Virus record (IMG/VR): IMGVR_UViG_3300030098_001484
Span: 1-64,000 of that record
DNA length: 64,000 nt
Reading direction: 5' to 3' (one strand)
From: a virus
Shown here: positions 52,293-59,932 of the stretch, piece by piece
How the letters are laid out: the number at the start of each line of letters is the position of its first letter
Numbering within the stretch: the first letter of the stretch is position 1
The notes under the pieces: model-generated
What the model was told of the DNA's origin: nothing
The model's database searches: none
The model's input: only the letters and a program-made list of their open reading frames with translations
Translations under genes and position numbers: made by a program

Positions 52293-52312
52293 ATACTATT
52301 ATACCCGGTTAT
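52293..52312 (-). promoter_or_regulatory. candidate phage RNAP promoter, copy 1
   Basis: An identical 20-bp copy of the motif (minus-strand core ACCGGGTATAATAGTAT). It overlaps the last bases of the exonuclease gene and lies 17 bp before the dUTPase start. It would open the dut-nrdJ-virion unit. Two bases after the core are also shared with the copy at 9051-9070. Confidence 0.78.
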
Positions 52313-53034
52313 AGGGCATATCTATCGGGAAGATCCCATAGTTTAATTTCATTAGTGTCTTTATCGTACTCGCCATCTCTTAAAATGCGTAAACATCGGG
52401 CTTGAGACAGGAAAAAGTCCATATCATTTCCTGCTTCCTCATAAGCCCACCATATTTCCCACCACCAATCCTCTGGATCAAAGGGTAGGATATTCTTTTC
52501 AAAGTAGTGCTTACCTTTTCTAAACAATCCAGTAATATTATCGGATACATCTCCAGTAATTAATTGACAGGCAAAGAACTTATCAGCTTCTTCTTCTGAT
52601 ATAAAGATTGGCTCTGCTTCTTTCTCAGGATTCCAGTGCCATCCCGGTACACCCCTCAAATCTTTATCAATAGTCACGGCTATTGCTTTACCTGACGATG
52701 CCCCTATACCCATTAGATCGTCGGCCTCAATACGAGACACATTACGGGTAGGTCCAATATCTTCTAAGATTTCTTTAGCAATTCCTAGGCTTTCTGGTTC
52801 TGGTTTTGTATCTCGATTAGCTTTGTATGATGGTAAGATTTGTCGTCTAAAGTTGTCGTACCTACTACAAGATCTAGCCAAATATACTTTCGACACGCCA
52901 TCAGGTGTCCAGTTTTCTATATCAAGTTTTAATCTACTTTCTAAGTCTTCAATACCTTCAGTGTCGGCCCAGAACGCCGCCTTATAAATTAAAATATCTC
53001 CATCGAGAATAGCAATATCAGGTTTCTGCATCAT
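52309..53034 (-). CDS. 5'-3' exonuclease (T7 gp6/FEN-type)
   Basis: A 241-residue nuclease of the PIN/FEN fold. Metal-binding acidic motifs in order: LDGDILIY near the N-terminus, YDNFRRQILPSYKANRD (helical arch region), EADDLMG, DKDLRGVPGWHW and TGDVSDNI. T7 gp6 is similar in role: it removes RNA primers and degrades host DNA to feed nucleotides. The ATG at 53034 is preferred because GAAGAAAG lies before it; an in-frame TTG at 53061 would add nine residues. It overlaps the kinase gene by 17 bp, and its 3' end holds a promoter copy. Confidence 0.92.
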   Translation of the reverse strand: MMQKPDIAILDGDILIYKAAFWADTEGIEDLESRLKLDIENWTPDGVSKVYLARSCSRYDNFRRQILPSYKANRDTKPEPESLGIAKEILEDIGPTRNVSRIEADDLMGIGASSGKAIAVTIDKDLRGVPGWHWNPEKEAEPIFISEEEADKFFACQLITGDVSDNITGLFRKGKHYFEKNILPFDPEDWWWEIWWAYEEAGNDMDFFLSQARCLRILRDGEYDKDTNEIKLWDLPDRYAL

Positions 53035-53740
53035 CTTCTTCGCTTTCTTCGAACTTATCAAACAAGTCCATCATTTTTTCCCATACATCATCATGAGACT
53101 CTATAAACTCAAGCCACGTTTCTCCTTCATCCTCATCCATAGGACTAGGCTCAAGGCCACACCACATAGGTAAAGCTTTCTTCACCCGTTGGAGTAATGA
53201 TTCCAATGATTCGTTATTATACACGATCCAGTCGTAAAGTTCTTGGTATTCTTCCTCTTCTTGCTCAACTAAATTAGCTAACTCTTCTGAAGGATCTTCT
53301 CTCCACTGAGCATCATCATTAGGAAGGGTTCTTTCTCCTCCGACAATAAAGATTTGTGTTGCGTCATGGTGCTTACCATAAGCTACTTCATTAAGATATC
53401 TACAATCATCTACAATAACTACGGTTTCCCAGTACTTAACTCCATTACGAAGTAGTTCTATTTCCTGAGCCATTACTTCTAATAGGTCTTGATGAAACAT
53501 CTTTACCCAATGGTCTGGATCTTGTTCTCGTTTCTCTCGACCAACTCGTTGACAATATTCTCTATATTTTTCAGGTTCCTTATCTTTAGGAAATCCTAAT
53601 TCTTCTGCTTCTCGTTTCAACGCTCCCGCAAAAGACATAACCTTGGGACGAAGCCCATTGTTAAAAGCATATTCAGCGATGTGATTAGCCAAAGTAGTTT
53701 TTCCAACTCCAGCTTTTCCGCTTAAGATTACTAGGTGCAT
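53018..53740 (-). CDS. deoxynucleoside monophosphate kinase-like P-loop protein
   Basis: A 240-residue protein with a Walker A at residues 8-16 (GKAGVGKTT) and VVIVDDCRYLNEV (about 108-120) as the base- and metal-binding region, like the phage dNMP kinase family (T4 gp1 type). It would phosphorylate dNMPs released by host DNA breakdown. The C-terminus (about 200-240) is very acidic (EESEEDDAET). The ATG at 53740 lies 56 bp inside the previous gene with AGGGAG ahead. The adjacent exonuclease supplies substrates, so joint work in nucleotide salvage is likely. Confidence 0.85.
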   Translation of the reverse strand: MHLVILSGKAGVGKTTLANHIAEYAFNNGLRPKVMSFAGALKREAEELGFPKDKEPEKYREYCQRVGREKREQDPDHWVKMFHQDLLEVMAQEIELLRNGVKYWETVVIVDDCRYLNEVAYGKHHDATQIFIVGGERTLPNDDAQWREDPSEELANLVEQEEEEYQELYDWIVYNNESLESLLQRVKKALPMWCGLEPSPMDEDEGETWLEFIESHDDVWEKMMDLFDKFEESEEDDAET

Positions 53741-54212
53741 TTAGTAGCTCCCTAAATAGTGTGTTAGGCATAACATATTTTGAAATTGGTAATCCTCTAT
53801 CCTGTAAAATCTGACACACAGCCATAGTACAAGTCTTAGGTTTACTTAAAAATAAAAATCGCTTAAAGAAATACCATTTATATAAGTCCCACCGATTACC
53901 ACAATACTTAGGAAACAAGAAGTAATCTATTTTAGAAATATCTAAATCAAAATTTCCTAGAGGTACAATAGTATTTGGCTTACCAAATAACTTGTGTACA
54001 GAATCAGTTTCATAAAAGCATACTTGTTTGTTTTCTATAGCAAACAAAGTCATATCTATTTTATCATTATAGATTCTAATATCGCAGTGTACGATAGGAG
54101 AAAAAGCAAAGAACCGTAAAATAAATCGGCATACTTTTTCATTAAAGGATTTCTTAGTTACTAAAGCTGGGTTCTTCCAATGAAAGAAACCAACATCTAT
54201 TTTAAAGTTCAT
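53685..54212 (-). CDS. unknown protein, possible permuted papain-like fold
   Basis: A 175-residue protein rich in Phe, Lys and Cys. A His-containing strand (SPIVHCDIRIYNDKIDMTLF, about residues 38-57) and a later Cys at the start of a helix (KTCTMAVCQILQDRGLPISK, about 126-145) recall the order His...Cys of circularly permuted NlpC/P60-like (YiiX/LRAT) proteins. The match is only by pattern, and an acidic or polar third residue is not assigned. Its 5' end overlaps the DUF4406 gene and its 3' end overlaps the kinase gene. The end is basic and aromatic (SWSWKNYFG). Confidence in the gene is good; in the fold, low. Confidence 0.55.
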   Translation of the reverse strand: MNFKIDVGFFHWKNPALVTKKSFNEKVCRFILRFFAFSPIVHCDIRIYNDKIDMTLFAIENKQVCFYETDSVHKLFGKPNTIVPLGNFDLDISKIDYFLFPKYCGNRWDLYKWYFFKRFLFLSKPKTCTMAVCQILQDRGLPISKYVMPNTLFRELLNAPSNLKRKSWSWKNYFG

Positions 54213-54558
54213 ATTGAATTGACATACCCAGAGCTACAGCCAGTGCATGTTCCATTCTTGCTCCTTCGCTTCTCTCCCAACCCCGAAGCATATAGATACA
54301 ATCTGATTCAAAGACAGCTTCTATATCACGAAGAAGGGCATCACGAAGTTCTTTTTTACTCATTTCCTTAGAAGGATCTAATCCATATTCTTTATCAAGC
54401 TTAGCGGGATTGATAGGATCATAGATTATCTTACTCTTTAAGTTCTTTTCAGCCCTATCAAACGCTTCATGATTAAGGTTCTTATAACCACGCATGGGGC
54501 CAGCAATATAAATCTTCAGTTTTTCGTACTCGTTTCTAGGTACTTCCATATGTTTCAT
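54202..54558 (-). CDS. DUF4406 / nucleoside deoxyribosyltransferase-like protein
   Basis: A 118-residue protein with the Rossmann-like start YIAGPMRGY (about residues 17-25), a mid ALLRDIEAVFESD and the C-terminal motif GWERSEGARMEHALA (about 90-104), where Ser and Glu correspond to the active site of nucleoside 2-deoxyribosyltransferases. DUF4406 proteins are common in phages; the reaction is not proven, but nucleotide metabolism fits the neighbours. The ATG at 54558 overlaps the DNA polymerase stop (TGATG). An in-frame ATG nine bases upstream is also possible. Confidence 0.82.
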   Translation of the reverse strand: MKHMEVPRNEYEKLKIYIAGPMRGYKNLNHEAFDRAEKNLKSKIIYDPINPAKLDKEYGLDPSKEMSKKELRDALLRDIEAVFESDCIYMLRGWERSEGARMEHALAVALGMSIQYEL

Positions 54559-56261
54559 CAATGACATTCTGACCAATTCCTCCCGACTCTAAAGTCTCCA
54601 TCTAATCTGATCTTACAGTCTAGTCTTTCTCCTGCTTGCTTAATACTTTCACAGCCAAGTAAACCAATATCATTTGCAATATCAGGATGCACTTCCAACT
54701 GCCACTCATCGTGGACAGTAGCCATAAATCTAGCTTTATCTTGATACCCTCGTTTCTTAATTTCTCTATCTAAAATACATTGGGCAAGCTTCATAATAAT
54801 AGCACCGTCACCTTGCAACTGAACATTTAATGCTGCATGAATAGAGCGACACGGTACTTTCCTACCATCAAGCAACTCAATAGTCCCTGACTTATTAACT
54901 TGAAACTTACAGTTCTGAATAACTTTATTTAAAGCTGGTAGTTTTTGTAGGAATTTCTTCTTAAGATTCTTGCCGACTGCTGCGGTTTGTCCCACGATCT
55001 TTCCGATCTTAGCATCACCAGCGCCATATATAAAACCATAGAAGAAAGTTTTTGCCGCATTTCTACTGGGCAATCCAGCAAGCCTTTGATTCTCATCGTG
55101 AATGTCCTTCTCTAAAACAATCTTAGCATAACTACCACGGTCATAGGGATACATTCGATTAGCAAGCATTCTTGCCTCTAGTCCCTGAGCATCAATACCA
55201 ACCTGAACCCATCCTTCTTTAGGAATAAACAAAGCTCTGGCTCTCTTGTCTCCACTAACCTGTTGTAAATTAGGCTGACTAGCAGTCATACGACCTGTAA
55301 CTGTACCTTGAGGATTAATAGAACCATGTATTCTACCATCTCTAGACGTACTTGCTCTCGTAACCCAGTCTGTTACCTGACCCATGAGTTTAATCATGTA
55401 AAAGTATTCTACTAGTTTCTGTGCTTCAGGAAACTTAAGCTTTTTTAACACAGCTTCATCAACCTTTGGATTACCTTTCTCAGTCAGAGGAGCCTTCCAA
55501 CCATACTTATCAAACAAGCGTTCAGAAATCTGCTTACGAGAACCCGGATTAAATATAGTTATTTTATCCTTCAGTCTCTTACCAGTCTTATCTGAAAACC
55601 TTTCTTCAACTATAGGCGGAAAGATATCTCCTAACTCGTCTCGAATAAGGTCTGTTTGTGTTTCAAGTTCTTCAAGTAGAATAGTTCCCTTCTTTAAATC
55701 AAAGTTAAAACCGTTTGAGGTTTGCTCTGCAATGATCTTAGAAACTATATGCTCGAATCGAATTACCTTATGATTCTTTTTAATAAAGGACTGTTGCTCC
55801 TCAAAGATCTGTGCATTCAAGGCCACATCGCCCTTACAATAAGTCAACATAGTTTCACTAAAGGCATCCCAACCGCCATCATAATCTATCTTAGGAAACC
55901 CAAGATGAATTCCCCAGCACTCAAGAGAGTTTCCATTTAAAGGATGCTGAGACTTGTCAGGATACATTAGCTTACTAACGATTAACGTATCCAGTACTTT
56001 TGTTTTAATGGGACCATATAAACGCTCTAGTAACGGAACATCATACATTATAACATTATGACCAATAATTAAATCAGCGTTTCGTAGTTCATCAACGCCA
56101 TCTTCAATCTCACATGGTCCAAACTCTTTTGTTTCTCCAGTATCAAGATTAGTTGTTACCATACAGTGTACGGTATCAGCTTCCTTGGATGCTTGACCTT
56201 TGGAGTTTAGAATAACTTCTGTTAATCCATTCGCTTCAATATCAAATACGATCCGGTTCAT
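54558..56261 (-). CDS. DNA polymerase I family (T7-type) with 3'-5' exonuclease
   Basis: A 567-residue replicative polymerase. The exonuclease has FDIEANGL (residues 5-12), HNVIMYDVP (about 85-93) and YCKGD (about 141-145). The polymerase has motif A GIDAQGLEAR (T7 has Ser where Gln is here), motif B RNAAKTFFYGFIYG with Tyr at the position equivalent to E. coli 762 (T7 Tyr526), and motif C VHDEWQ. It is about 137 residues shorter than T7 gp5, so the thioredoxin-binding insertion is probably missing and processivity may be achieved otherwise. The ATG at 56261 has AGGAGAT. Likely co-transcribed with the primase-helicase. Confidence 0.95.
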   Translation of the reverse strand: MNRIVFDIEANGLTEVILNSKGQASKEADTVHCMVTTNLDTGETKEFGPCEIEDGVDELRNADLIIGHNVIMYDVPLLERLYGPIKTKVLDTLIVSKLMYPDKSQHPLNGNSLECWGIHLGFPKIDYDGGWDAFSETMLTYCKGDVALNAQIFEEQQSFIKKNHKVIRFEHIVSKIIAEQTSNGFNFDLKKGTILLEELETQTDLIRDELGDIFPPIVEERFSDKTGKRLKDKITIFNPGSRKQISERLFDKYGWKAPLTEKGNPKVDEAVLKKLKFPEAQKLVEYFYMIKLMGQVTDWVTRASTSRDGRIHGSINPQGTVTGRMTASQPNLQQVSGDKRARALFIPKEGWVQVGIDAQGLEARMLANRMYPYDRGSYAKIVLEKDIHDENQRLAGLPSRNAAKTFFYGFIYGAGDAKIGKIVGQTAAVGKNLKKKFLQKLPALNKVIQNCKFQVNKSGTIELLDGRKVPCRSIHAALNVQLQGDGAIIMKLAQCILDREIKKRGYQDKARFMATVHDEWQLEVHPDIANDIGLLGCESIKQAGERLDCKIRLDGDFRVGRNWSECH

Positions 56262-56270
56262 GAGGATCTC

Positions 56271-56585
56271 CTAAAAGTAACGCCACATTCCCTTTCTTTC
56301 CCATTCATGCGGGGACTCTGCTTCATTACCCATGAACCTAACATGGGAATAGCTTCTTCCATCGGAATGTAAAACGTATGTGTAGTGGTGTTCATCGTGT
56401 TGATAAGAAATCTTAATCTTATCTAACGACCTATTAACTTTAACAGGTACTTCGAACTTATTATCTCCAATTGACATAGGGATTCTGTGATCCCCATCTG
56501 GCAAAACAGTGATATCATGATCGAAGTTGACTGTCATATCATTATCTACTAGTTCCATCTTAGGTGTTGGAATCTTTTCAGCCAT
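56271..56585 (-). CDS. hypothetical acidic protein (104 aa)
   Basis: A 104-residue protein starting MAEKIPTPKMELVDNDMTVN, rich in Asp, His and Met, probably beta (FDHDITVLPDG, KFEVPVKVNRSL, YTYVLHSDGRSY). No catalytic motif. It lies between primase-helicase and DNA polymerase and overlaps the former by 8 bp. The ATG at 56585 has GGAGATAATA. A replication accessory role is possible by position only. Confidence 0.55.
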   Translation of the reverse strand: MAEKIPTPKMELVDNDMTVNFDHDITVLPDGDHRIPMSIGDNKFEVPVKVNRSLDKIKISYQHDEHHYTYVLHSDGRSYSHVRFMGNEAESPHEWERKGMWRYF

Positions 56586-58329
56586 TATTATCTCCATTCG
56601 TTACAGGCTGGAACATAGGCTGACCACTATCGCTGTCAATAGCGTAGTCAATTTCCTCAAGTCTTCCAGTCTGTCTATTGTAGAACAGGGCAGTAGCAAT
56701 ACCAGCCCGTCCAGTAAGTCTATTCTTAAGTACACGAACAATAGTGGTATTAGCTACAGCTTCATCGGGATTTTGACGATCCCTCTCAAGACCAACAACC
56801 ACATTAGGAACCGAAGCCAGACTACCCGATCCTCTTAGATCCTGTAGTGTAATACGATCACCCTCTTCGTAAGCCTTGTTTGTCTTACGCAACTGAGACA
56901 CGACATCAATACGCACTCCGGTACGAGACACCAAAGACCTAAGTTCTTTCATGATGTTATCAATCAAGAGCCTTTCCGAGTTACCGCCTTCGAAATCTGT
57001 ATCGGCATTCATAAGACCAGCAGCCGCAGCGGTAATATGATCGAGAACAATCACATCAACCTTAAGTGACACAGCCATATACTCCATCCTAGCACACAGG
57101 TTCTTCAAAGCATTATTGCCAAGATGATCATAAATATAAAGCGACGTTTCACTAAGCCGTCGTCTCGCAGAAGCATACTCTTCGTCTGATAACTCATCAA
57201 TTACATCCATATGAATAGGAGGCTTGCCCATCTTTTCTCGCAGTTCATTCATAAGCCGAACAGCCTTGATAGCACGAACAGGTTTATTAATCATAAGCGA
57301 AATCATATCGTCCATAGTTTCCTGTGGAGATTCTTCGAGCATGATCGCTCCAACACTGCGGCCCTCTTCGAGATGTCCATTCATAATCTCTCTAAGGATA
57401 GTGGACTTACCTGATCCAGTTCCAGAAGCCCACAAGGTAATCTCCCCTGATCGTTGACCAATCAGATACTCTGTCAGTACGGTAAACGGGAAAGGATACA
57501 CCCTAGTTTCTGAAAGGTCAGTTTCATTAGCAACCTTAGAAACATGCAGGATCTCATCTGGAGAATAACACTGGGCTTCCCAAAGGGCAGTAGTTAGTTC
57601 AGAGGTCTGACCATTCATGATACACTCATTTGCATCCTTGCCGGGAATACTAGCAATCTTACACTTACCCGGTGGCAGAATCTCAGCTACCTCATTGGCT
57701 GCCTTACGCCCTGCTTCATCTTGATCAAAGGCAATTACAATCTCTTGATAGGACACAAGCCACTCAAGGTTATCTTTAATTGCCTTAACTGCTCCGGCTG
57801 CTCCGCTTGGAAGGGACACGACAGGCCACCTACCGCCAAGCACTTGGTTAGCAGACATACAATCATACTCTCCTTCGGTAATGATCACACGCTTACCACC
57901 ATTACGCCAAAGGTGCTGACCCCATAGAGTAGGTTTGTGGCTATTACCAATCCACCTGAAGGATTTGTTTGGTCCTCTAACATGCTGAGCTACCATAACA
58001 CCATCGTTATAAAATGAAGCGATCTCTCGTCGTTCACCATTTTGGGAGCCGACCATATAGTTATACTTCTTAGCTGTTTCCTTAGTGATACCGCGAGCCT
58101 TAAGGGCTACACACTCTCCATCTAAGAAAGAAACAGGTTTAGTTTCTGGTATAAAGTTTGTCATAGTTTGTGTCTTATTTCCTTTTGAATAGAAGCCACA
58201 GCTAAAACAATAGCCATGACCATCATCATATATAGCTAGGTTATCCCCAGTATTGTCTCTACCTTTAGATGCACACTGAGGACATCTTTCTCGGCTTACT
58301 ACCGTACCCGTATCCGTAACGTCTTTCAT
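56578..58329 (-). CDS. primase-helicase (T7 gp4-type)
   Basis: A 583-residue bifunctional protein. An N-terminal zinc-binding domain has four cysteines (RCPQCASKG and YCFSCGF, residues about 16-45) to select primer sites. A TOPRIM primase follows (VIITEGEYDCMSANQVLGGR near 145-165 and VIAFDQDEAG near 198-207). The C-terminal RecA-like hexameric helicase has Walker A GTGSGKST (about 302-309), Walker B VDVIVLDHIT and the arginine region LRGSGSLASVPNVVVGLERD. It primes and unwinds at the fork together with the Pol A enzyme. The ATG at 58329 has CAGGAG and follows the ParB-like stop; the longer TTG frame is rejected. Confidence 0.95.
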   Translation of the reverse strand: MKDVTDTGTVVSRERCPQCASKGRDNTGDNLAIYDDGHGYCFSCGFYSKGNKTQTMTNFIPETKPVSFLDGECVALKARGITKETAKKYNYMVGSQNGERREIASFYNDGVMVAQHVRGPNKSFRWIGNSHKPTLWGQHLWRNGGKRVIITEGEYDCMSANQVLGGRWPVVSLPSGAAGAVKAIKDNLEWLVSYQEIVIAFDQDEAGRKAANEVAEILPPGKCKIASIPGKDANECIMNGQTSELTTALWEAQCYSPDEILHVSKVANETDLSETRVYPFPFTVLTEYLIGQRSGEITLWASGTGSGKSTILREIMNGHLEEGRSVGAIMLEESPQETMDDMISLMINKPVRAIKAVRLMNELREKMGKPPIHMDVIDELSDEEYASARRRLSETSLYIYDHLGNNALKNLCARMEYMAVSLKVDVIVLDHITAAAAGLMNADTDFEGGNSERLLIDNIMKELRSLVSRTGVRIDVVSQLRKTNKAYEEGDRITLQDLRGSGSLASVPNVVVGLERDRQNPDEAVANTTIVRVLKNRLTGRAGIATALFYNRQTGRLEEIDYAIDSDSGQPMFQPVTNGDNNG

Positions 58330-58330
58330 T

Positions 58331-58732
58331 CTAATGCTCCTGCAAAACCTTGTTTGCTCTAGCAACCCCAACTATATCATTTAATTGAGTTACTATACAT
58401 TCAATCTCATCACATTTCAATTCTTTGGCTAGATAAAATCTATTGTTTCCTTTAATCACTACCAAAATATTCTCTTTTATATCTATATCTAAGTTCTTTA
58501 TAACCTCTTTAAACTCTCGGTTTAAGGGGTGTTTAATCATTTCTTTAACACGTTCTGAAGACAAAGGCACAACCAAAATAGGGTGTCGCATACCTCCATC
58601 AGCTACTATCTCTTCTTTAAGCTTTATATAGAAGGTTTCATTTTCAGGCTCCGTTACATAAGGAACTAAATCCTTTAATGAAATAACTTCAGTTTGTAAC
58701 TTCCCTTCATAGAAACTTTTTAATGTCTTCAT
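58331..58732 (-). CDS. ParB/Srx-like nuclease-domain protein
   Basis: A 133-residue protein with the ParB N-terminal-type fold: a start strand VISLKDLVPY (about 16-25), then GGMRHPILVVPL (about 46-57), and the conserved GNNRFYLAKEL (about 95-105) that corresponds to the GNHR-type motif of ParB/sulfiredoxin domains. No helix-turn-helix follows, so it is a single-domain form; such phage proteins may bind CTP or ATP or cut DNA. Its ATG overlaps the stop of the upstream membrane gene (ATGA). The role is unknown, but it is coupled to replication genes. Confidence 0.72.
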   Translation of the reverse strand: MKTLKSFYEGKLQTEVISLKDLVPYVTEPENETFYIKLKEEIVADGGMRHPILVVPLSSERVKEMIKHPLNREFKEVIKNLDIDIKENILVVIKGNNRFYLAKELKCDEIECIVTQLNDIVGVARANKVLQEH

Positions 58733-58911
58733 ACAGCGTAAGCTCTTTCTCTTGTCTTTATGGTTGCTTTATTATGTCGGTCTGTTGCCTTCCACAAACC
58801 TCTTGAAAAACCAGCGTGTTCTCCATGTCCATAACCTTGACGATAACCAATTTTATAACAGAGATATCCAGTCAACCCTGCTAGAAGAACTGATCCCACC
58901 GCTAATAGCAT
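58729..58911 (-). CDS. small single-pass membrane protein (60 aa)
   Basis: A 60-residue protein: one transmembrane helix at residues about 2-20 (LLAVGSVLLAGLTGYLCYKI), a Gly/Tyr/His linker (GYRQGYGHGEHAG), and a basic tail. The ATG at 58911 has GGAG. The Gly-Tyr repeat after the helix resembles that of the next but one gene (KVGYRDGYISCG), so the two may be distant paralogues. Function unknown. Confidence 0.55.
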   Translation of the reverse strand: MLLAVGSVLLAGLTGYLCYKIGYRQGYGHGEHAGFSRGLWKATDRHNKATIKTRERAYAV

Positions 58912-58915
58912 TATG

Positions 58916-59140
58916 TTAGCTCCTTAAACTACTAATAGTTTTTGCCAAGTCTTCAATCTCTGCAATACTCTGATACGCAGCGACATCTCCTCCGGTATAT
59001 TCATAATTGAGATTACCCTTTGGATCTAGGACACCTACCTCAAAGGTTCCTTCATCTGAATAAGTACCGGGTCCGCATATGATGGACAATGCCCACCCGT
59101 TTTTGAAATCCATACGATCACGAAACTCTTTTCTTTCCAC
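58916..59140 (-). CDS. hypothetical protein (74 aa), GTG start
   Basis: A 74-residue acidic soluble protein, probably a small alpha/beta fold (WALSIICGPGTYSDEGTFEV, then a C-terminal helix IAEIEDLAKTISSL). The GTG at 59140 is chosen for its GAGAGGG; an ATG nine codons later is an alternative. The 5' end overlaps the previous gene by 23 bp. No family assigned. Confidence 0.52.
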   Translation of the reverse strand: MERKEFRDRMDFKNGWALSIICGPGTYSDEGTFEVGVLDPKGNLNYEYTGGDVAAYQSIAEIEDLAKTISSLRS

Positions 59141-59321
59141 AATTTTCCCTCTCTTTGTCTGGAATTAAAATCTTACTTTTACATGATATACATTTCCAAA
59201 CCCCCGTTTCCCATCCACAAGAAATATAACCATCTCTATAACCAACTTTAAGAGCAATTTTATATATCATATAAGGAAACATAATACCATTTACTAATAA
59301 CACAATTTCATACCAAGACAT
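59118..59321 (-). CDS. small membrane protein with CxxC tail (67 aa)
   Basis: A 67-residue protein: a transmembrane helix at about 3-24 (WYEIVLLVNGIMFPYMIYKI), then KVGYRDGYISCGWETG, then Cys-Ile-Ser-Cys (about 44-47) and a later Cys, with a basic end. A metal site or redox pair after the helix is possible. AGAGG precedes the ATG. It is the first gene after the two tRNAs. Role unknown. Confidence 0.55.
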   Translation of the reverse strand: MSWYEIVLLVNGIMFPYMIYKIALKVGYRDGYISCGWETGVWKCISCKSKILIPDKERENCGKKRVS

Positions 59322-59339
59322 ATTAAAGTATCCTCTTAA

Positions 59340-59412
59340 TGGGCCGAGCCAGATTCGAACTGGCGACCTAACGATTATGAGTCGTCTGCTCTAACCGCTG
59401 AGCTACCGGCCC
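59340..59412 (-). tRNA. tRNA-Ile2 (anticodon CAT, probable lysidine type)
   Basis: Cloverleaf on the minus strand: acceptor GGGCCGG/TCGGCCC, anticodon stem GACGA/TCGTT with loop CTCATAA, T-arm GCCAG-TTCGAAT-CTGGC, discriminator A, no encoded CCA. Anticodon CAT could mean Met or Ile2. The sequence around the anticodon arm and variable loop (GACTCATAATCG then GGTCGC) is close to the bacterial AUA-reading tRNA-Ile, so Ile2 modified by host TilS is most likely. AUA codons are frequent in AT-rich phage genes. Confidence 0.93.
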
Positions 59413-59416
59413 ATAA

Positions 59417-59489
59417 TACCCTCGGTGGGATTCGAACCCACACTGGATGGATTTTAAGTCCACTGCCTCTGCCGTTGGGCTACGAGGGC
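59417..59489 (-). tRNA. tRNA-Leu (anticodon TAA) with short variable arm
   Basis: Cloverleaf on the minus strand: acceptor GCCCTCG/CGAGGGT, anticodon stem GTGGA/TCCAT with loop CTTAAAA (anticodon TAA, reading UUA/UUG), T-arm GTGGG-TTCGAAT-CCCAC, discriminator A, no encoded CCA. The variable region is only about 5 nt, while bacterial tRNA-Leu has a long variable arm. It is separated from tRNA-Ile by 4 bp. Confidence 0.92.
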
Positions 59490-59497
59490 TAGGAAAC

Positions 59498-59536
59498 CGA
59501 AGGGGCCGGTGATTGCTTGAACCACCAGCCCCTCCG
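59498..59536 (-). terminator. 14-bp hairpin between rusA-like gene and tRNAs
   Basis: Arms 59498-59511 and 59523-59536 pair over 14 positions (12 Watson-Crick, two G-U; GC-rich core GGGGC/GCCCC) with an 11-nt loop. It begins 4 bp after the resolvase stop and ends 8 bp before tRNA-Leu. Only GTTT follows, no long U-run. It may be a terminator for the phage polymerase or a processing site that releases the tRNAs. Confidence 0.55.
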
Positions 59537-59540
59537 AATC

Positions 59541-59918
59541 TCACGCCTTATCGACTCCAACAATGAAGTAGCCCGGTTCTCCCGGTTCTGCCCATTGTTT
59601 AGTCACATGAAGATTTTGAATCTGTGAGTCATCTACCCAAAGTTTGTTATTTAAGACATCTAAAACAGACTTAGCAAAGTTATCTATGTCTGCTTTAGGA
59701 TAATCTAGTTTTGTTTTCTTTGGTCTAGTAACATACAGTTCTACATCTACAATGAGTGGTCCTTCGATAAGTTCAAAATCAGTACCTAGAACCTCGTATA
59801 CAACTTCGGCGCATTCTGATCTGAATTTCTTATATGGTCCTGTAAAGTAAGCACCATACTTTGAAACCCTAGGTCTACTTGCTGCTATGGGACTTATATC
59901 AAATCTCCATTCAGGCAC
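59541..59918 (-). CDS. RusA-like Holliday junction resolvase
   Basis: A 125-residue protein of the RusA endodeoxyribonuclease family. SRPRVSKYGAYFTGPYKKFR (about 14-33) and the acidic catalytic region with DYPKADIDNFAKSVLDVLNN (about 72-91) and WVDDSQI (about 94-100) give the family's Asp residues. It would cut four-way junctions, the role that T7 fills with endonuclease I, and so prepare concatemers for packaging. The GTG at 59918 has AAGGAG. It lies downstream of SSB, as expected for a recombination pair. Confidence 0.92.
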   Translation of the reverse strand: MPEWRFDISPIAASRPRVSKYGAYFTGPYKKFRSECAEVVYEVLGTDFELIEGPLIVDVELYVTRPKKTKLDYPKADIDNFAKSVLDVLNNKLWVDDSQIQNLHVTKQWAEPGEPGYFIVGVDKA

Positions 59919-59932
59919 AGTAGTTCTCCTTC

